From Dyadobacter fermentans DSM 18053 (GTDB lineage: Bacteria > Bacteroidota > Bacteroidia > Cytophagales > Spirosomataceae), in NCBI RefSeq assembly GCF_000023125.1, contig NC_013037.1, positions 6,302,501-6,366,500 on the forward strand: 64,000 nt of DNA, written 5' to 3'. Each line of letters opens with the position of its first letter. The stretch's first letter is position 1. Position numbers and translations under genes: made by a program. A model generated the notes under the pieces. It ran no database searches, was not told the DNA's origin, and saw only the letters and a program-made list of their open reading frames with translations. Positions 15,983 to 25,611 of this stretch are shown one piece after another.

Positions 15983-18907
15983 TCACCCAACAATCCCCTC
16001 AACAAAAGTTTCAATAAACCCCATGATCTTACTCAAAACTCTTTCCCCAACTTTCTTCCTTTGTAAAACCGTTGGCATATTTCCTTCCAATAAGCCAAGT
16101 ACTTCCTCCCGTAATGGCTCGCGTTCTGAGAAGAGGATGCTTTCAATCAGTTTCTCGGTTTTGGGTTCGGAAAGTTTTTCTTCCTCCACCAATTGTTTGA
16201 ATGCCTTCACCTGCTCTTCATTCCAGAATTTCTCAAATTCATCGGGCAGTGTTTCATTGTCTTCTATCCGGGGCAGGTTTTCGGCAATGAATTTTTCGAT
16301 CAGTTCGCGTTTACTGCGCAGGTTGGCTTCCCCGGTGAGGAGATCGATGATTTCTTTGCGTTTCTTTTCCTGGTCTGCCTTGCTGCCATTGTTCAAGTTT
16401 GCCAGCAATTTCAGAATGTAGGCGACATTTATCTCGTCGCGGTGGATGAGTTCCAGTTCAAAATCCACATCTTCCAGGATCGATACCTTTTCTTTCTGCG
16501 TATCGAACTTCACCTTGTCATGCAGGTCGAGGTATTTGCTTTTGTAATCCTCAAAGAGCTGCTCGCTCATCGCCAGGTCTTCCCATTTGAAATCGGCAAA
16601 TGTGGTCAGCACGTTCTTGATCCGCATCAGCTCACGGAATGCCTTGATGAATTCCAGCTCGTCGTATTCGGTTGTCAGCTGATTTACGCTTTCGACAGTC
16701 GGAGCAACCGTGAGTAACTTATCGAATGCAGCGCCAAACTTCTCGGCATAATCCTCATACGGCTCCATGATGATGATGTCCTTCGCATCCTTATTACTGA
16801 ACAATGCAATGGCTTCGTCGGTGGCCTTTTTCAGGTTGCGAAAGACAATGATGTTCCCCTGTGATTTCACATCATTATCGATCCGGTTGGTCCGCGAATA
16901 AGCCTGGATCAGTCCGTGGTATTTCAGGTTTTTATCGACGTAAAGCGTGTTCAGCTTCTTGCTGTCGAAGCCTGTCAGAAACATGTTTACAACCAGCAGA
17001 ATGTCGATCTGCTTTTCCTTAACCTTTTTGGAAACGTCGTTGTAATAATTGTAAAATGAAACGCTGTCTTTGGTGGAGTAAGCCGTTCCAAACATTTTGT
17101 TGTAATGCCCGATGTATTCATCCAGCTTTTCCCGGCTGTGCTTATTGATGATCACAGGTGCAGTCGGCGCAGCCTCTTCGCCTTTTTTCAGGTAAGGGGC
17201 CGGAGGATCGGCCACCATTCGCAGTGGAGGCGGATCGGATTCATAGCTCATCGATCCGTTTGCATCCTGATCATCTTCATTGGCTGTATAGCTGAAAATC
17301 GTGGCAATTTTGAGGTTATGCTGCCCGGCGAGTTTTTTAGCCTGCAGAATTTCGTAATAGCGGATTAATGTTTCCACACTGCTCACGCAAAACATGCCCG
17401 TGAACTCGCGGCTGTGTGTTTTCCGTGCATGGTTGGCGAGGATGTAATCCGCGATCTTTTCCAGACGAACCGGCGAATCCATCAGTTCTTTGGTGTCAAT
17501 GTCTTCTACCTCAATGTCTATATTTGTACGGCTTTCGTCTTTTTGCTTGTACCTGCCCACATATTCGACGGAGAATTTTAAAACATTTTCGTCGCGGATC
17601 GCGTCCGTAATCACATACTTGTGCAGGCACTCGCCAAACAGCTCCGTGGTGGTCCGTTTTCCCAATTCATTCTTGACTGCATTATCTGCAAAAATGGGCG
17701 TCCCAGTAAAGCCAAAAAGCTGTATGTTATTGAAAAATGATTTGATCCGCGTGTGCGTTTCACCAAATTGCGAACGGTGGCATTCGTCGAAAATGAAGAT
17801 AATGCGCTCATCTTTCATCCGCGCCATCTGATCGAGATATTGCTTTTTGCCGATCGCCGAATTGAGTTTCTGGATCGTGGTAACGATGAGCTTGGTATCG
17901 TCGGCAAACTGCTTCACCAGCGCCCGGGTATCGTCCGTCCCGTCGACGCTGCCTTTGCTGAAAATGTTAAACTCCTTATTAGTCTGATAATCCAGATCTT
18001 TCCGGTCGACCACGAAAACGACTTTCTTCACTTGCGGCAAATGCATCAGGATCTGGCTGGCTTTAAAGGACGTCAATGTCTTCCCCGAGCCGGTGGTATG
18101 CCAGATATACCCGTTTTTATGCGGGCCTTTGATTCCTGAATTCTTCACCCGCTCCACCAATGCTTCCACTGCATAAAACTGATACGGACGAAGCACCATC
18201 AAAACCTTATTCGTTTCGCTGACGACAATGTATTTGCATATCATTTTGGAGATATGGCACGGTTCCAGAAACTGGCTCGTGAAGCCATTGAGAATATTCG
18301 TCAGCCGTTTATTAGCGACATCACTCCAGTAAAAAGTCTGCTTAAAAGTCTGGTTCTTGTTATTGGCATAATACTTGGTATTCACACCATTGCTGATCAC
18401 GAAAATCTGCACATACTGAAACAGCGCCGAATTGACGCCGAAAGAATGCCGCTGATATCGGTTGATCTGGTTGAATGCTTCTTTGAGTTCCAGCCCGCGC
18501 CGTTTGAGCTCGATCTGCACCAGTGGCAAACCATTGATGAGCAGCGTCACATCATAACGGTTCTTATAAACGCCCTCCATGCTCACCTGCTGCGTCACCT
18601 GAAACTGGTTCTGGCACCAATGTTCCTGGTTCAGAAATTCAAAATACAGGCTCTCCCCATTATCCCGCACGATATGCTGCTTCTCCCGTAGTGTTTTAGC
18701 TTTTTCAAATACGGAACCCTTATTGAGGATGTTGAGGACTTTATCGAATTCCTTATCTGAGAAAACAATACTATTATGTTTTTCAAGCTGGGATTTGAGG
18801 TTAGAAATCAGCTGCTTTTCGTCTTTGATGGCCACAAAAGCATAACCCAACTTTTGAAGTTGATCAACTAATTGTTCTTCAAGGATCTGTTCTGGTTGCT
18901 TAGCCAT
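15983..18907 (-). CDS. hsdR: Type I restriction enzyme, HsdR (restriction/translocase subunit)
   Basis: 974 aa. The N-terminal nuclease domain has a PD-(D/E)xK core: Asp119 (RYDVTLLING) and Glu133-x-Lys135 (VQIELKRRG). The superfamily 2 helicase core follows, with motif I TGSGKT (272-277) and motif II DECH (374-377), and further motifs TGTPIF and LLVVNMFLTGFD. The last 200 residues are helical, for contact with the methyltransferase. HsdR needs the M2S1 core to recognise DNA, translocates using ATP and cuts at a distance. The frame is intact, but its HsdM partner gene is frameshifted, so the complex may not form. Confidence 0.95.
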   Translation of the reverse strand: MAKQPEQILEEQLVDQLQKLGYAFVAIKDEKQLISNLKSQLEKHNSIVFSDKEFDKVLNILNKGSVFEKAKTLREKQHIVRDNGESLYFEFLNQEHWCQNQFQVTQQVSMEGVYKNRYDVTLLINGLPLVQIELKRRGLELKEAFNQINRYQRHSFGVNSALFQYVQIFVISNGVNTKYYANNKNQTFKQTFYWSDVANKRLTNILNGFTSQFLEPCHISKMICKYIVVSETNKVLMVLRPYQFYAVEALVERVKNSGIKGPHKNGYIWHTTGSGKTLTSFKASQILMHLPQVKKVVFVVDRKDLDYQTNKEFNIFSKGSVDGTDDTRALVKQFADDTKLIVTTIQKLNSAIGKKQYLDQMARMKDERIIFIFDECHRSQFGETHTRIKSFFNNIQLFGFTGTPIFADNAVKNELGKRTTTELFGECLHKYVITDAIRDENVLKFSVEYVGRYKQKDESRTNIDIEVEDIDTKELMDSPVRLEKIADYILANHARKTHSREFTGMFCVSSVETLIRYYEILQAKKLAGQHNLKIATIFSYTANEDDQDANGSMSYESDPPPLRMVADPPAPYLKKGEEAAPTAPVIINKHSREKLDEYIGHYNKMFGTAYSTKDSVSFYNYYNDVSKKVKEKQIDILLVVNMFLTGFDSKKLNTLYVDKNLKYHGLIQAYSRTNRIDNDVKSQGNIIVFRNLKKATDEAIALFSNKDAKDIIIMEPYEDYAEKFGAAFDKLLTVAPTVESVNQLTTEYDELEFIKAFRELMRIKNVLTTFADFKWEDLAMSEQLFEDYKSKYLDLHDKVKFDTQKEKVSILEDVDFELELIHRDEINVAYILKLLANLNNGSKADQEKKRKEIIDLLTGEANLRSKRELIEKFIAENLPRIEDNETLPDEFEKFWNEEQVKAFKQLVEEEKLSEPKTEKLIESILFSEREPLREEVLGLLEGNMPTVLQRKKVGERVLSKIMGFIETFVEGIVG

Positions 18908-18959
18908 GCTTATTGAGGAGAAATAATGCTAGTATTGTTAAAAACGATTCCTAAGTCAT

Positions 18960-19592
18960 CTACTCCTCAGACAAACCATTTAGGTCCAAGTAATCAAACA
19001 ACTGTTGTTTATACGTTTTTATCTCTTGGTCAAACAAAGCCTTGCTATAACTAATACTACCTATGGGATTAACTGTATCGAGCCATTCATTAAAATTCAT
19101 GTAGTCTTCATACCTGATCTCTTTGGCTAGGTTAACATCACAAAAACATTTCAATTTGTAATGTAACACACTGTCAGTAATACTCATCACTAAATCAGAA
19201 AAGAGCAAATCACTCTTTATTTCTTTTGGTGACAACCTTCCATGTGAAATATCACCTCTTTTATTACGTATATTACCTACGACCTTCATTAGGTCTTCTA
19301 GCTTTCGAACAAAGTCGACTTCAAAGCTTAGCGAATATTCACCTAATTTGAGCGATGATTTCTTAACAATTTGATGGAAATCTAAGTTATCTATGGCCTG
19401 TCCGTTGTAAGTTGTGTCGATCTTCTTTAAAATGAATTTGGAAATCCCCTCCAATAGAGATTTACAAGTTTCTATACATATATCAGGATTCAAGCCCTTA
19501 TTTGACTCAATGGTCTCAATTAACAAATAGTAATACTCGACCTCAAAATGTTCTTTTTCGACAAGCCCTATAATTTCCCTAGCTAATTTCAT
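18960..19592 (-). CDS. Abi_C / HEPN-like protein inside the type I operon
   Basis: 210 aa. The central segment CIETCKSLLEGISKFIL followed by RNKRGDISHGR (Arg109 to His117) matches the abortive-infection C-terminal (Abi_C) domain, a HEPN-related helical fold in which R...H residues are RNase-like. The gene starts 2 bases after hsdS ends and stops 52 bases before hsdR. In this family such proteins occur as stand-alone abortive infection factors. Placement between hsdS and hsdR suggests a guard that responds to restriction failure or phage inhibition, which is inference. Confidence 0.7.
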   Translation of the reverse strand: MKLAREIIGLVEKEHFEVEYYYLLIETIESNKGLNPDICIETCKSLLEGISKFILKKIDTTYNGQAIDNLDFHQIVKKSSLKLGEYSLSFEVDFVRKLEDLMKVVGNIRNKRGDISHGRLSPKEIKSDLLFSDLVMSITDSVLHYKLKCFCDVNLAKEIRYEDYMNFNEWLDTVNPIGSISYSKALFDQEIKTYKQQLFDYLDLNGLSEE

Positions 19593-19594
19593 GA

Positions 19595-20863
19595 TTAAAC
19601 AAATAACCTTTGGAGTAAACCTTTCTTCCAGATTTCAAGTAACTGAATCTCATTTGTGCAGCAGGCAATTGTCGAATCTAAATTTGACAAAAAATCAACT
19701 ATTTTCTTTTGCTCGAAGATTATTGGAAGGTCGATTTCAATATTAGACAATCTTGATGTTGATATGCTGAGTACTTTTGTCCCCTGCGCAATAAACATTA
19801 ACTGCAACTTGACTTTTTCTGACCGCATCAGATAGCCTCCAAATCCAGGCGACATCGTATTACGATTGGGCCGTGCAAGAAAAGTGTGAAGTCCGGCTAG
19901 TACTTTTTCGCCGTCTAGGTTGAAGATTTCAATACTTTTACCAATGTCATTGTAGTCCTCCGACGCATCTGCAATAACCAAATCACCCTCTTTGCAATAG
20001 CTGTCCTCGCTAAGCCTATTCAATAAAACATCGTCGTTTACAAAGGGAACCGGCTCCTTCTTGATGTCGAAAAGTATGTTAAACTTTGTATGTATGTCTC
20101 CATAATGAATGTTTCTGACTTCGCCTTCGGTATAGTTCAGTTTGTCTCTCGACAGTGAATTGGTAACCTTAAAGGTATATACCTCACCAAACTTAACTTT
20201 CTGCCAATCCGGAAACGCCTCTCCATTATCACCCTTAAATCTCAACTCCTGCGAAAAGATTTTTTGCATCACCCCTTTTTTGTATTGTTCCAAAAGGCTT
20301 TTCTTCTTTTTGAGGGCTTGCAGTTTTTCGTCTACTGCGGTTAGGAAGGAGGCAATTTTTTGTTGTTCCTTCTTTGAGCATATTGATATTTTGCATCCCC
20401 CAATGTCCCCTAGGTTAATCTTTTTGGGGAACGCGGTATGGATAATCCTTTTATGAAGTTCTTTTCTAAAATAAACTGAATTAATATTTTGGTTGAAAAA
20501 TTCTACACTACCATCAATTTTAATGCGAAGCAGAGCTAGGCTAACATAGATACCAAGAGGCTCGTCATCCCTTACAATAGCGGTGTCACCAATTGTACCA
20601 GCAGTTATGCGGGTCATCAAAATATCATTAGTTTTTGGTTTTATTTTGAAATCTTTTCTAAATGCTGCCTCAGATATGTATTTTCTTGACGCTTTTAAAT
20701 CTTTTATATCTTCTACACTTACAAAATTTACACCTTCACTTGTGTAAGTTGGGGTTTGATGAGTACCGTCGTAAATTTCAAAAATATCAACTAAATCAAA
20801 TCTGTTCCAATCTCCCGAGAATTCAGGAAACCGCAACCTCGGCACATTACTTTGCTGTTCCAT
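19595..20863 (-). CDS. hsdS: Type I restriction enzyme, HsdS (specificity subunit)
   Basis: 422 aa in two half-repeats. Each has a variable target recognition domain (about 20-150 and 225-360) and a conserved helical spacer: EQQKIASFLTAVDEKLQALKKKKSLLEQYKKG (about 165-200) and EQKKIVDFLSNLDSTI...WKKGLLQ (385-420). HsdS binds a bipartite DNA site and organises two HsdM and two HsdR. It starts 3 bases after the hsdM stop. The frame is intact. The specificity cannot be read from sequence. Confidence 0.94.
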   Translation of the reverse strand: MEQQSNVPRLRFPEFSGDWNRFDLVDIFEIYDGTHQTPTYTSEGVNFVSVEDIKDLKASRKYISEAAFRKDFKIKPKTNDILMTRITAGTIGDTAIVRDDEPLGIYVSLALLRIKIDGSVEFFNQNINSVYFRKELHKRIIHTAFPKKINLGDIGGCKISICSKKEQQKIASFLTAVDEKLQALKKKKSLLEQYKKGVMQKIFSQELRFKGDNGEAFPDWQKVKFGEVYTFKVTNSLSRDKLNYTEGEVRNIHYGDIHTKFNILFDIKKEPVPFVNDDVLLNRLSEDSYCKEGDLVIADASEDYNDIGKSIEIFNLDGEKVLAGLHTFLARPNRNTMSPGFGGYLMRSEKVKLQLMFIAQGTKVLSISTSRLSNIEIDLPIIFEQKKIVDFLSNLDSTIACCTNEIQLLEIWKKGLLQRLFV

Positions 20864-20866
20864 AAA

Positions 20867-22439
20867 TCAAAAAGGAGTTGAAATACCTAATTCTTTACAA
20901 AAAGCGGCAATGGTAGCATCGGTCTCGCCAATTTGCTTTTCCAATGAGACCAATTCCTGCGCAATCGCATTGATATCAATGCTATCCTCGGCTTCAAACG
21001 TATCTACATAGCGCGGAATGTTCAGGTTATAATCATTAGCTGCAATTTCCTCCAAAGTCGCACGCTTGCTGTATTTTGGTTCTTCGGCGCGGCTGCGGTA
21101 GGTTGCAATGATCTTGTCCACATGCTCATCGCGCAGCATGTTCTGGGTTTTTACCTTTTCATAATGCTGGCTGGCATCGATAAAGAGAATGTCTTCCGGC
21201 TGCTCCCGGCATTTCTTGAAAACAAGGATGCTGGTCGGGATGCTGGTCCCGTAAAAGATATTGGCAGGCAGACCTATCACAGCGTCCAGATAGTTGCGGT
21301 CCTCGATGAGATACCTGCGGATATGCTGTTCAGCTCCGCCGCGGAACAAAACGCCGTGCGGTAGTACAATCGCCATCGTTCCATTGTCGGCCAGATGGTA
21401 AATCATATGCTGCACAAAAGCAAAATCGGCTTTGCTGGAAGGTGCCAGTTTTCCATACTGGCTGAAACGGTCATCGGTCGTGAAGAGGGGATTGGCGCTC
21501 CATTGTGCCGAGAAAGGCGGATTGGCGACGATCGCTTCAAACTGTTTGTCGAGATGCTGCGGATGTTCGAGGGTGTCCTCCTGTTTGATGTCGAACTTGC
21601 GGTAATGCACATCATGCAGGATCATGTTCATCCGCGCGAGGTTATAGGTCGTGCGGTTGAGCTCCTGCCCGTAAAAGTTGCTCACCCTCCTTCACTTCCC
21701 TGGCCACGCGCAGCAACAAGGAGCCCGACCCGCAGGCAGGATCATAAACGGACCGGAGCTTGTCTTTGCCCGTGGTGACGATTTTGGCGAGTACTTTACT
21801 AACTTCCTGGGGCGTATAAAACTCGCCGGCTTTCTTTCCGGCATTGCTCGCAAACTGTCCGATCAGGTATTCGTAAGCATCTCCAAGAATGTCCAGCTGC
21901 GTGTTATGTAATTGAAAATCAATCTTGTCCAAGTGCTGCAAAACTTTCGCAATCAGTTCATTCTTGGCAGATTCTGTTCTTCCTAATTTCGTACTCGTTA
22001 AATCGAGGTCTTCAAATAAATTATCAAAATCATCCTCGCTTTCGGTCCCCATCGTGCTTTGCTCGATGTTGTTGAGGATTTTGGCCAGGTCTTCCAATAT
22101 GAACTTATCCTCACGTTCCTTATCGCTGTTCCCACGCTTGGCAACCTCGCTAAACAGCTCAGAAGGTTTTAGAAAGTACCCAAGTTTGGACAATGATTCT
22201 TCTCTGATCGCCTCAATGTATTCTTTGCCATTGTCAGTCTGCTCATCGATCTCCTTGAATTTCAGACCATCGGGCTCTAAAATGGAGTCGGCATAGATCT
22301 CCATTTTCTCAGATAGATATTTATAAAAGATAAAACCCAGAATGTAGTCGCGGAACTCATCCGCATTCATTTTCCCGCGAAGGGTATTGGCAATATTCCA
22401 CAGCTGTTGTTCAAGCTGCTTCTTTTGGTACTCGGACAT
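20867..22439 (-). pseudogene. hsdM: Type I restriction enzyme, HsdM (methyltransferase), split by a one-base frameshift
   Basis: Two frames together encode a complete HsdM. The first part (22439 to about 21690) has the N-terminal helical domain, GEFYTPQEVSKVL and the SAM motif DPACGSGSLLLRVAREVKE. The second part, starting at VSNFYGQELNRTTYNLARM, has the catalytic NPPF (FEAIVANPPFSAQW). The junction is in GGAGGGTGAGC (minus strand, about 21683-21690): removing one G of the GGG run restores one frame. The full length, 1573 bases, is one over a multiple of three, giving 523 aa when corrected. Without HsdM neither methylation nor HsdR-mediated cutting should work. A sequencing error is possible and should be checked against reads. 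Confidence 0.85.
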
Positions 22440-22629
22440 TAAAAATCAAATATGTTGAAGTTGTAATGTCGCAATTTCCATCAAAACAACTAGAAAATGA
22501 ATATTTATCTTTAAGTTGTTTCAATGGTTCACCGACTTCGGCTGGATGCCAGTCCCTGTCTTCGAGTCCATTGTACCGCGAGCAGATCTTGCCATAATCA
22601 TCGACGCTATGCTTGTGCATTGAAATCAC
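22411..22629 (-). CDS. Small unknown ORF between MNT-HEPN and hsdM
   Basis: 72 aa from GTG 22629, or 69 from ATG 22620. It overlaps the upstream MNT-HEPN stop by 4 bases and the hsdM start by 29 bases. The composition (YGKICSRYNGLEDRDWHPAE) looks protein-like, but the last part reads through the hsdM leader. No family recognised. It may encode a small regulator or be a leader frame. Confidence 0.3.
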   Translation of the reverse strand: MISMHKHSVDDYGKICSRYNGLEDRDWHPAEVGEPLKQLKDKYSFSSCFDGNCDITTSTYLIFNVRVPKEAA

Positions 22630-23480
22630 CTATCTGCAAACCCCGCAATGCGCTCCCTGCAAATCCGCTCCGTCAAATCTCTCAGCAATGTCACCCGACT
22701 GCCGAGGTATTCCAATTCTTCCTTTTCGATCTTGTAATTCTTGTTGTAGCGCGCATCGATGTACGCTTTTTTGAGAAGTATAAATAGTCTATCCTCTTCG
22801 GCTGTTTTTCTTGGAAAAACGGTTGCAAAGTTTGTGTCCAGTTTCTCGACCTGATTTCCCAAAATCTCGATGTCGTGGATTCTTGGCTTGTAATCAGTGA
22901 AAACCAGCAAGATGGCCGCGTAAAATCTTTCCGTGGCCTGGTGAAGTTGAAATGCAGCGATTTTATACCAGGTTTTTTCAATCTGGATATATGCTGTCTC
23001 CAAGAACTGGCAAGCACCTTCGAACCAATGCTCAAATTCCTCTGTCGATTTTTCCACCCGCTGCGCCACATTGAGATTTTTAGGCTCGGACAAAATGAAT
23101 TTCCCGGAATCATAAAGCATAATCCCTTCTTTCAGAATATCTACAAAGAAATAATAGTTCCGCTCGATTTTGTCGTTCACGAAGCCAATGCTGTGGTAGA
23201 TGATGCTGGTCCTGGTGATTTCCTCATTGGCCATCAGCTCCACTTCCAGCTCCCGCGATTTCTTAACCTGCTTGGCGGAATTCTTGTCTTTGGTGACGAT
23301 CAGAATGTCAAAATCGCTCACGTACTCGTATTTCTCCTGGTAGTCTTCCACCCAATCGCCACGCGCATAGCTGCCGAATAGGATGATCATTTCGGCCGGG
23401 ACTTTGCCGAGAATGATCTGGGTGAGGGCTTTTAGTTGCTCTTGTTTGGTTTGCGGGAGGTGGGTGAGGGTGGTTTTCAT
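22626..23480 (-). CDS. Fused MNT nucleotidyltransferase-HEPN protein
   Basis: 284 aa. Residues 30-62 hold the MNT motif GSYARGDW...SDFDIL with Asp56 and Asp58 as metal ligands. Residues from about 145 form a HEPN-like helical domain: WFEGACQFLETAYIQIE, AAFQLHQATERFYAAIL, KPRIHDIEIL and a final DARYNKNYKI, where the usual R-x4-6-H catalytic histidine is replaced by Tyr. In separate gene pairs MNT silences the HEPN RNase; the fused, apparently catalytically altered form is common in Bacteroidota next to restriction systems. As first gene of the type I operon it could act as a sensor or regulator; that is inference. Confidence 0.82.
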   Translation of the reverse strand: MKTTLTHLPQTKQEQLKALTQIILGKVPAEMIILFGSYARGDWVEDYQEKYEYVSDFDILIVTKDKNSAKQVKKSRELEVELMANEEITRTSIIYHSIGFVNDKIERNYYFFVDILKEGIMLYDSGKFILSEPKNLNVAQRVEKSTEEFEHWFEGACQFLETAYIQIEKTWYKIAAFQLHQATERFYAAILLVFTDYKPRIHDIEILGNQVEKLDTNFATVFPRKTAEEDRLFILLKKAYIDARYNKNYKIEKEELEYLGSRVTLLRDLTERICRERIAGFADR

Positions 23481-23982
23481 GGTGTGTGGTTTTTGCTTGG
23501 CAATTTATGCTTTTTCGGCTTGATCCCGAGCACTCCCTTTTCCGAAAAATTCTGCAACCGGCACGTTCTTCATTTAGCTAATAAGCTCGGCCCTGGCACG
23601 ATAAGCGTAAGACGGATGATGAGATTCTTCCCAACACCATGCCTGACCGACTTCAAATTCGAGAGCTTAAACAAGGATTAAACAAAGAAAAAATTTAATT
23701 TTCAAAATTTCTTTTCTAACAAAATTTCTCTAAGTTTACCACTGTACACTAAATGTGGCACCCGAACGAAGGCTGTCATTTAGTTTCCTTTCAGCACCCA
23801 AGAATCTCAGAAAAATTGCAATCCTTATTCTATCCGCTGGCCGCTGGCGGAATAAGGAAACTCATGTCTTTACTCAAATGACATCATTTCACAGGCAATA
23901 ATCATTTTAATTCCAATAAAGTTTTTTAGGCAGTCAGGTCTCACATTCTCAACATTTATCATAATTCTTTAAAACGGTTGCT
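23481..23982. other. Divergent intergenic region between the restriction and peptide operons
   Basis: 502 bases that should hold promoters for both directions. A stem-loop lies at 23823-23857: CCTTATTC pairs with GAATAAGG, with a GC-rich inner stem CCGC/GCG. It sits about 125 bases before the VKOR-fusion gene and could be a 5' leader element or a terminator against upstream transcription. I see no gene and no clear TAnnTTTG box. Confidence 0.5.
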
Positions 23983-25611
23983 ATGCTTAACTTCTTTAAA
24001 GTTTCCGGAGATAATGCCACCGATACATTGTATAGCCTGCTGCGAAATCTGAATGCAAAAGTGACCTGGGAAACCGTTCGGGAAACGATGTTGCAGCATC
24101 CCGATTCTCCGAGTTTACTGAGTTTGAGTGAAGTTCTGTCGGGTTGGAACATTGATAACGCCGCGCTTCAACTGAATACAGTGGAACAGCTCCGCGAGAT
24201 TCCTGTGCCATTTATTACGCAAATCAAAAAGAAAGGTGGATGGTATATTCTGATCAATCAAATTCGCGAAAAACATATCCAATACACCGACAGTGAGCAG
24301 GGAGAGGTAACTTTATCGCTGAGCGATTTTGAAAAAAGGTGGACTGGGATAGTGTTATTGACAGAAATCAATGAGCAATCCGGTGAAGTTGATTATGATT
24401 CAAAACGATTAAAGGAGCAATTGAGGAAGTGGCGGAGCCCGTTTGTATCAGGAGCGACGTTACTCGTTTTATTTAGCGCTCTAATGTTTGCCGGACGAAG
24501 CTTTTCAACTCCCGAATGGCTATTGTTTTTTACAAAAATTTCCGGCTTGTTTTTTACGGGTTTGTTGATTGCCAAACAATTAGGTAGTAAAAATGACTTG
24601 ACGGACCGGCTATGCAGGATTAATGACAAAACCAGTTGCGAAAACGTTCTGAATTCACCCGGCGCTAAGCTGTTCGGCTGGCTAAACTGGTCGGACTTAG
24701 GCTTACTCTACTTTGCAGGCGGTTCTTCTGCTTTGCTCTTCACAGGTGAACAGCACAATGAATTCAATCTTTTAAATGCCCTTGCTTTGCTAGCGATGCC
24801 TTACGTCGCTTTTTCGATTTATTATCAAGCCTATAAAGTGCGTCAGTGGTGCACATTATGCCTTGGGGTACAGGTAATTCTTATTGTCGAAGGAGTAATA
24901 GCACTGACTCAATTGAAGGCCTTACCCGGACATATCCAGCCATATTTAGTGCTGCTGATTGGCTTTTTGCTTCCAACTATTGCATGGGTAATTATAAAGC
25001 CGTTATTAGATAGCCGAACCCAAATCCGTCGTGAGCATGAAGAATTATTGGCTTTAAAGCGAGATCCGGCAATATTCAAAACCTTGTTAATTCAACAGCC
25101 TCAATCACCGCCAATTTCTGCTGATATTTACCCGCTTGTGCTCGGAAATCCTGATGCTGAAATCAAAATTACAATGGTGACGAACCCTTATTGCAGTTCG
25201 TGTTCCAGGGCACATAAGGAATTGGAACAGTTGGTTTTGCAAGATGAGAATGTGAGCGTGACGACCATTTTTTCTACAACCGGCGATTCCAGTCCCGCGA
25301 CGAAGGTAGTTACACATTTATTGGCATTGGCCAGGCACGAAACGTCGGCTCGCAGTGCTTTAACTGAATGGTATAGTCAAAAAGAAAAGGACTACAATGC
25401 ATGGGCTAAGTCCCATCCAACGACCACAGATCCCACGGAGATGATGGCAATATGCCGAAACCAAAGGCTATGGTGCCATGAAGCGGATATCGCCCTAACT
25501 CCCACTATTTATATCAACGGCTACAAAATGCCCGAAATATATAAACTAGAAAGCTTGCAATGGATTTTAAAGAGAGTGGAGTTTGATAAAGTGTTAGAAT
25601 CAAACGTATGA
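23983..25611 (+). CDS. VKOR-thioredoxin oxidoreductase with inactive C39-like N-terminal domain
   Basis: 542 aa. Residues 1-130 resemble a C39 peptidase domain without the catalytic Cys (PSLLSLSEVLSGWNI, PVPFITQIKKKGGWYIL, FEKRWTGIVLL). Residues 150-345 are a vitamin K epoxide reductase domain with four or five transmembrane helices, loop cysteines Cys211/Cys219 and the active CxxC, Cys290-Cys293 (QWCTLCLG). Residues 385-540 are a thioredoxin/DsbA-like domain with CSSC at 404-407. VKOR-Trx fusions form disulfides in exported proteins. As first gene of an operon with a six-cysteine precursor peptide, it probably oxidises that peptide; the dead C39 domain could bind the leader. Its TGA overlaps the next ATG (25608-25611). 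Confidence 0.88.
   Translation: MLNFFKVSGDNATDTLYSLLRNLNAKVTWETVRETMLQHPDSPSLLSLSEVLSGWNIDNAALQLNTVEQLREIPVPFITQIKKKGGWYILINQIREKHIQYTDSEQGEVTLSLSDFEKRWTGIVLLTEINEQSGEVDYDSKRLKEQLRKWRSPFVSGATLLVLFSALMFAGRSFSTPEWLLFFTKISGLFFTGLLIAKQLGSKNDLTDRLCRINDKTSCENVLNSPGAKLFGWLNWSDLGLLYFAGGSSALLFTGEQHNEFNLLNALALLAMPYVAFSIYYQAYKVRQWCTLCLGVQVILIVEGVIALTQLKALPGHIQPYLVLLIGFLLPTIAWVIIKPLLDSRTQIRREHEELLALKRDPAIFKTLLIQQPQSPPISADIYPLVLGNPDAEIKITMVTNPYCSSCSRAHKELEQLVLQDENVSVTTIFSTTGDSSPATKVVTHLLALARHETSARSALTEWYSQKEKDYNAWAKSHPTTTDPTEMMAICRNQRLWCHEADIALTPTIYINGYKMPEIYKLESLQWILKRVEFDKVLESNV

Noticed and set aside
21642..22439. Phase-variable hsdM
   Set aside because: The run at the frame change is only three G, too short for typical slipped-strand switching. 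Simple mutation or read error is more likely.
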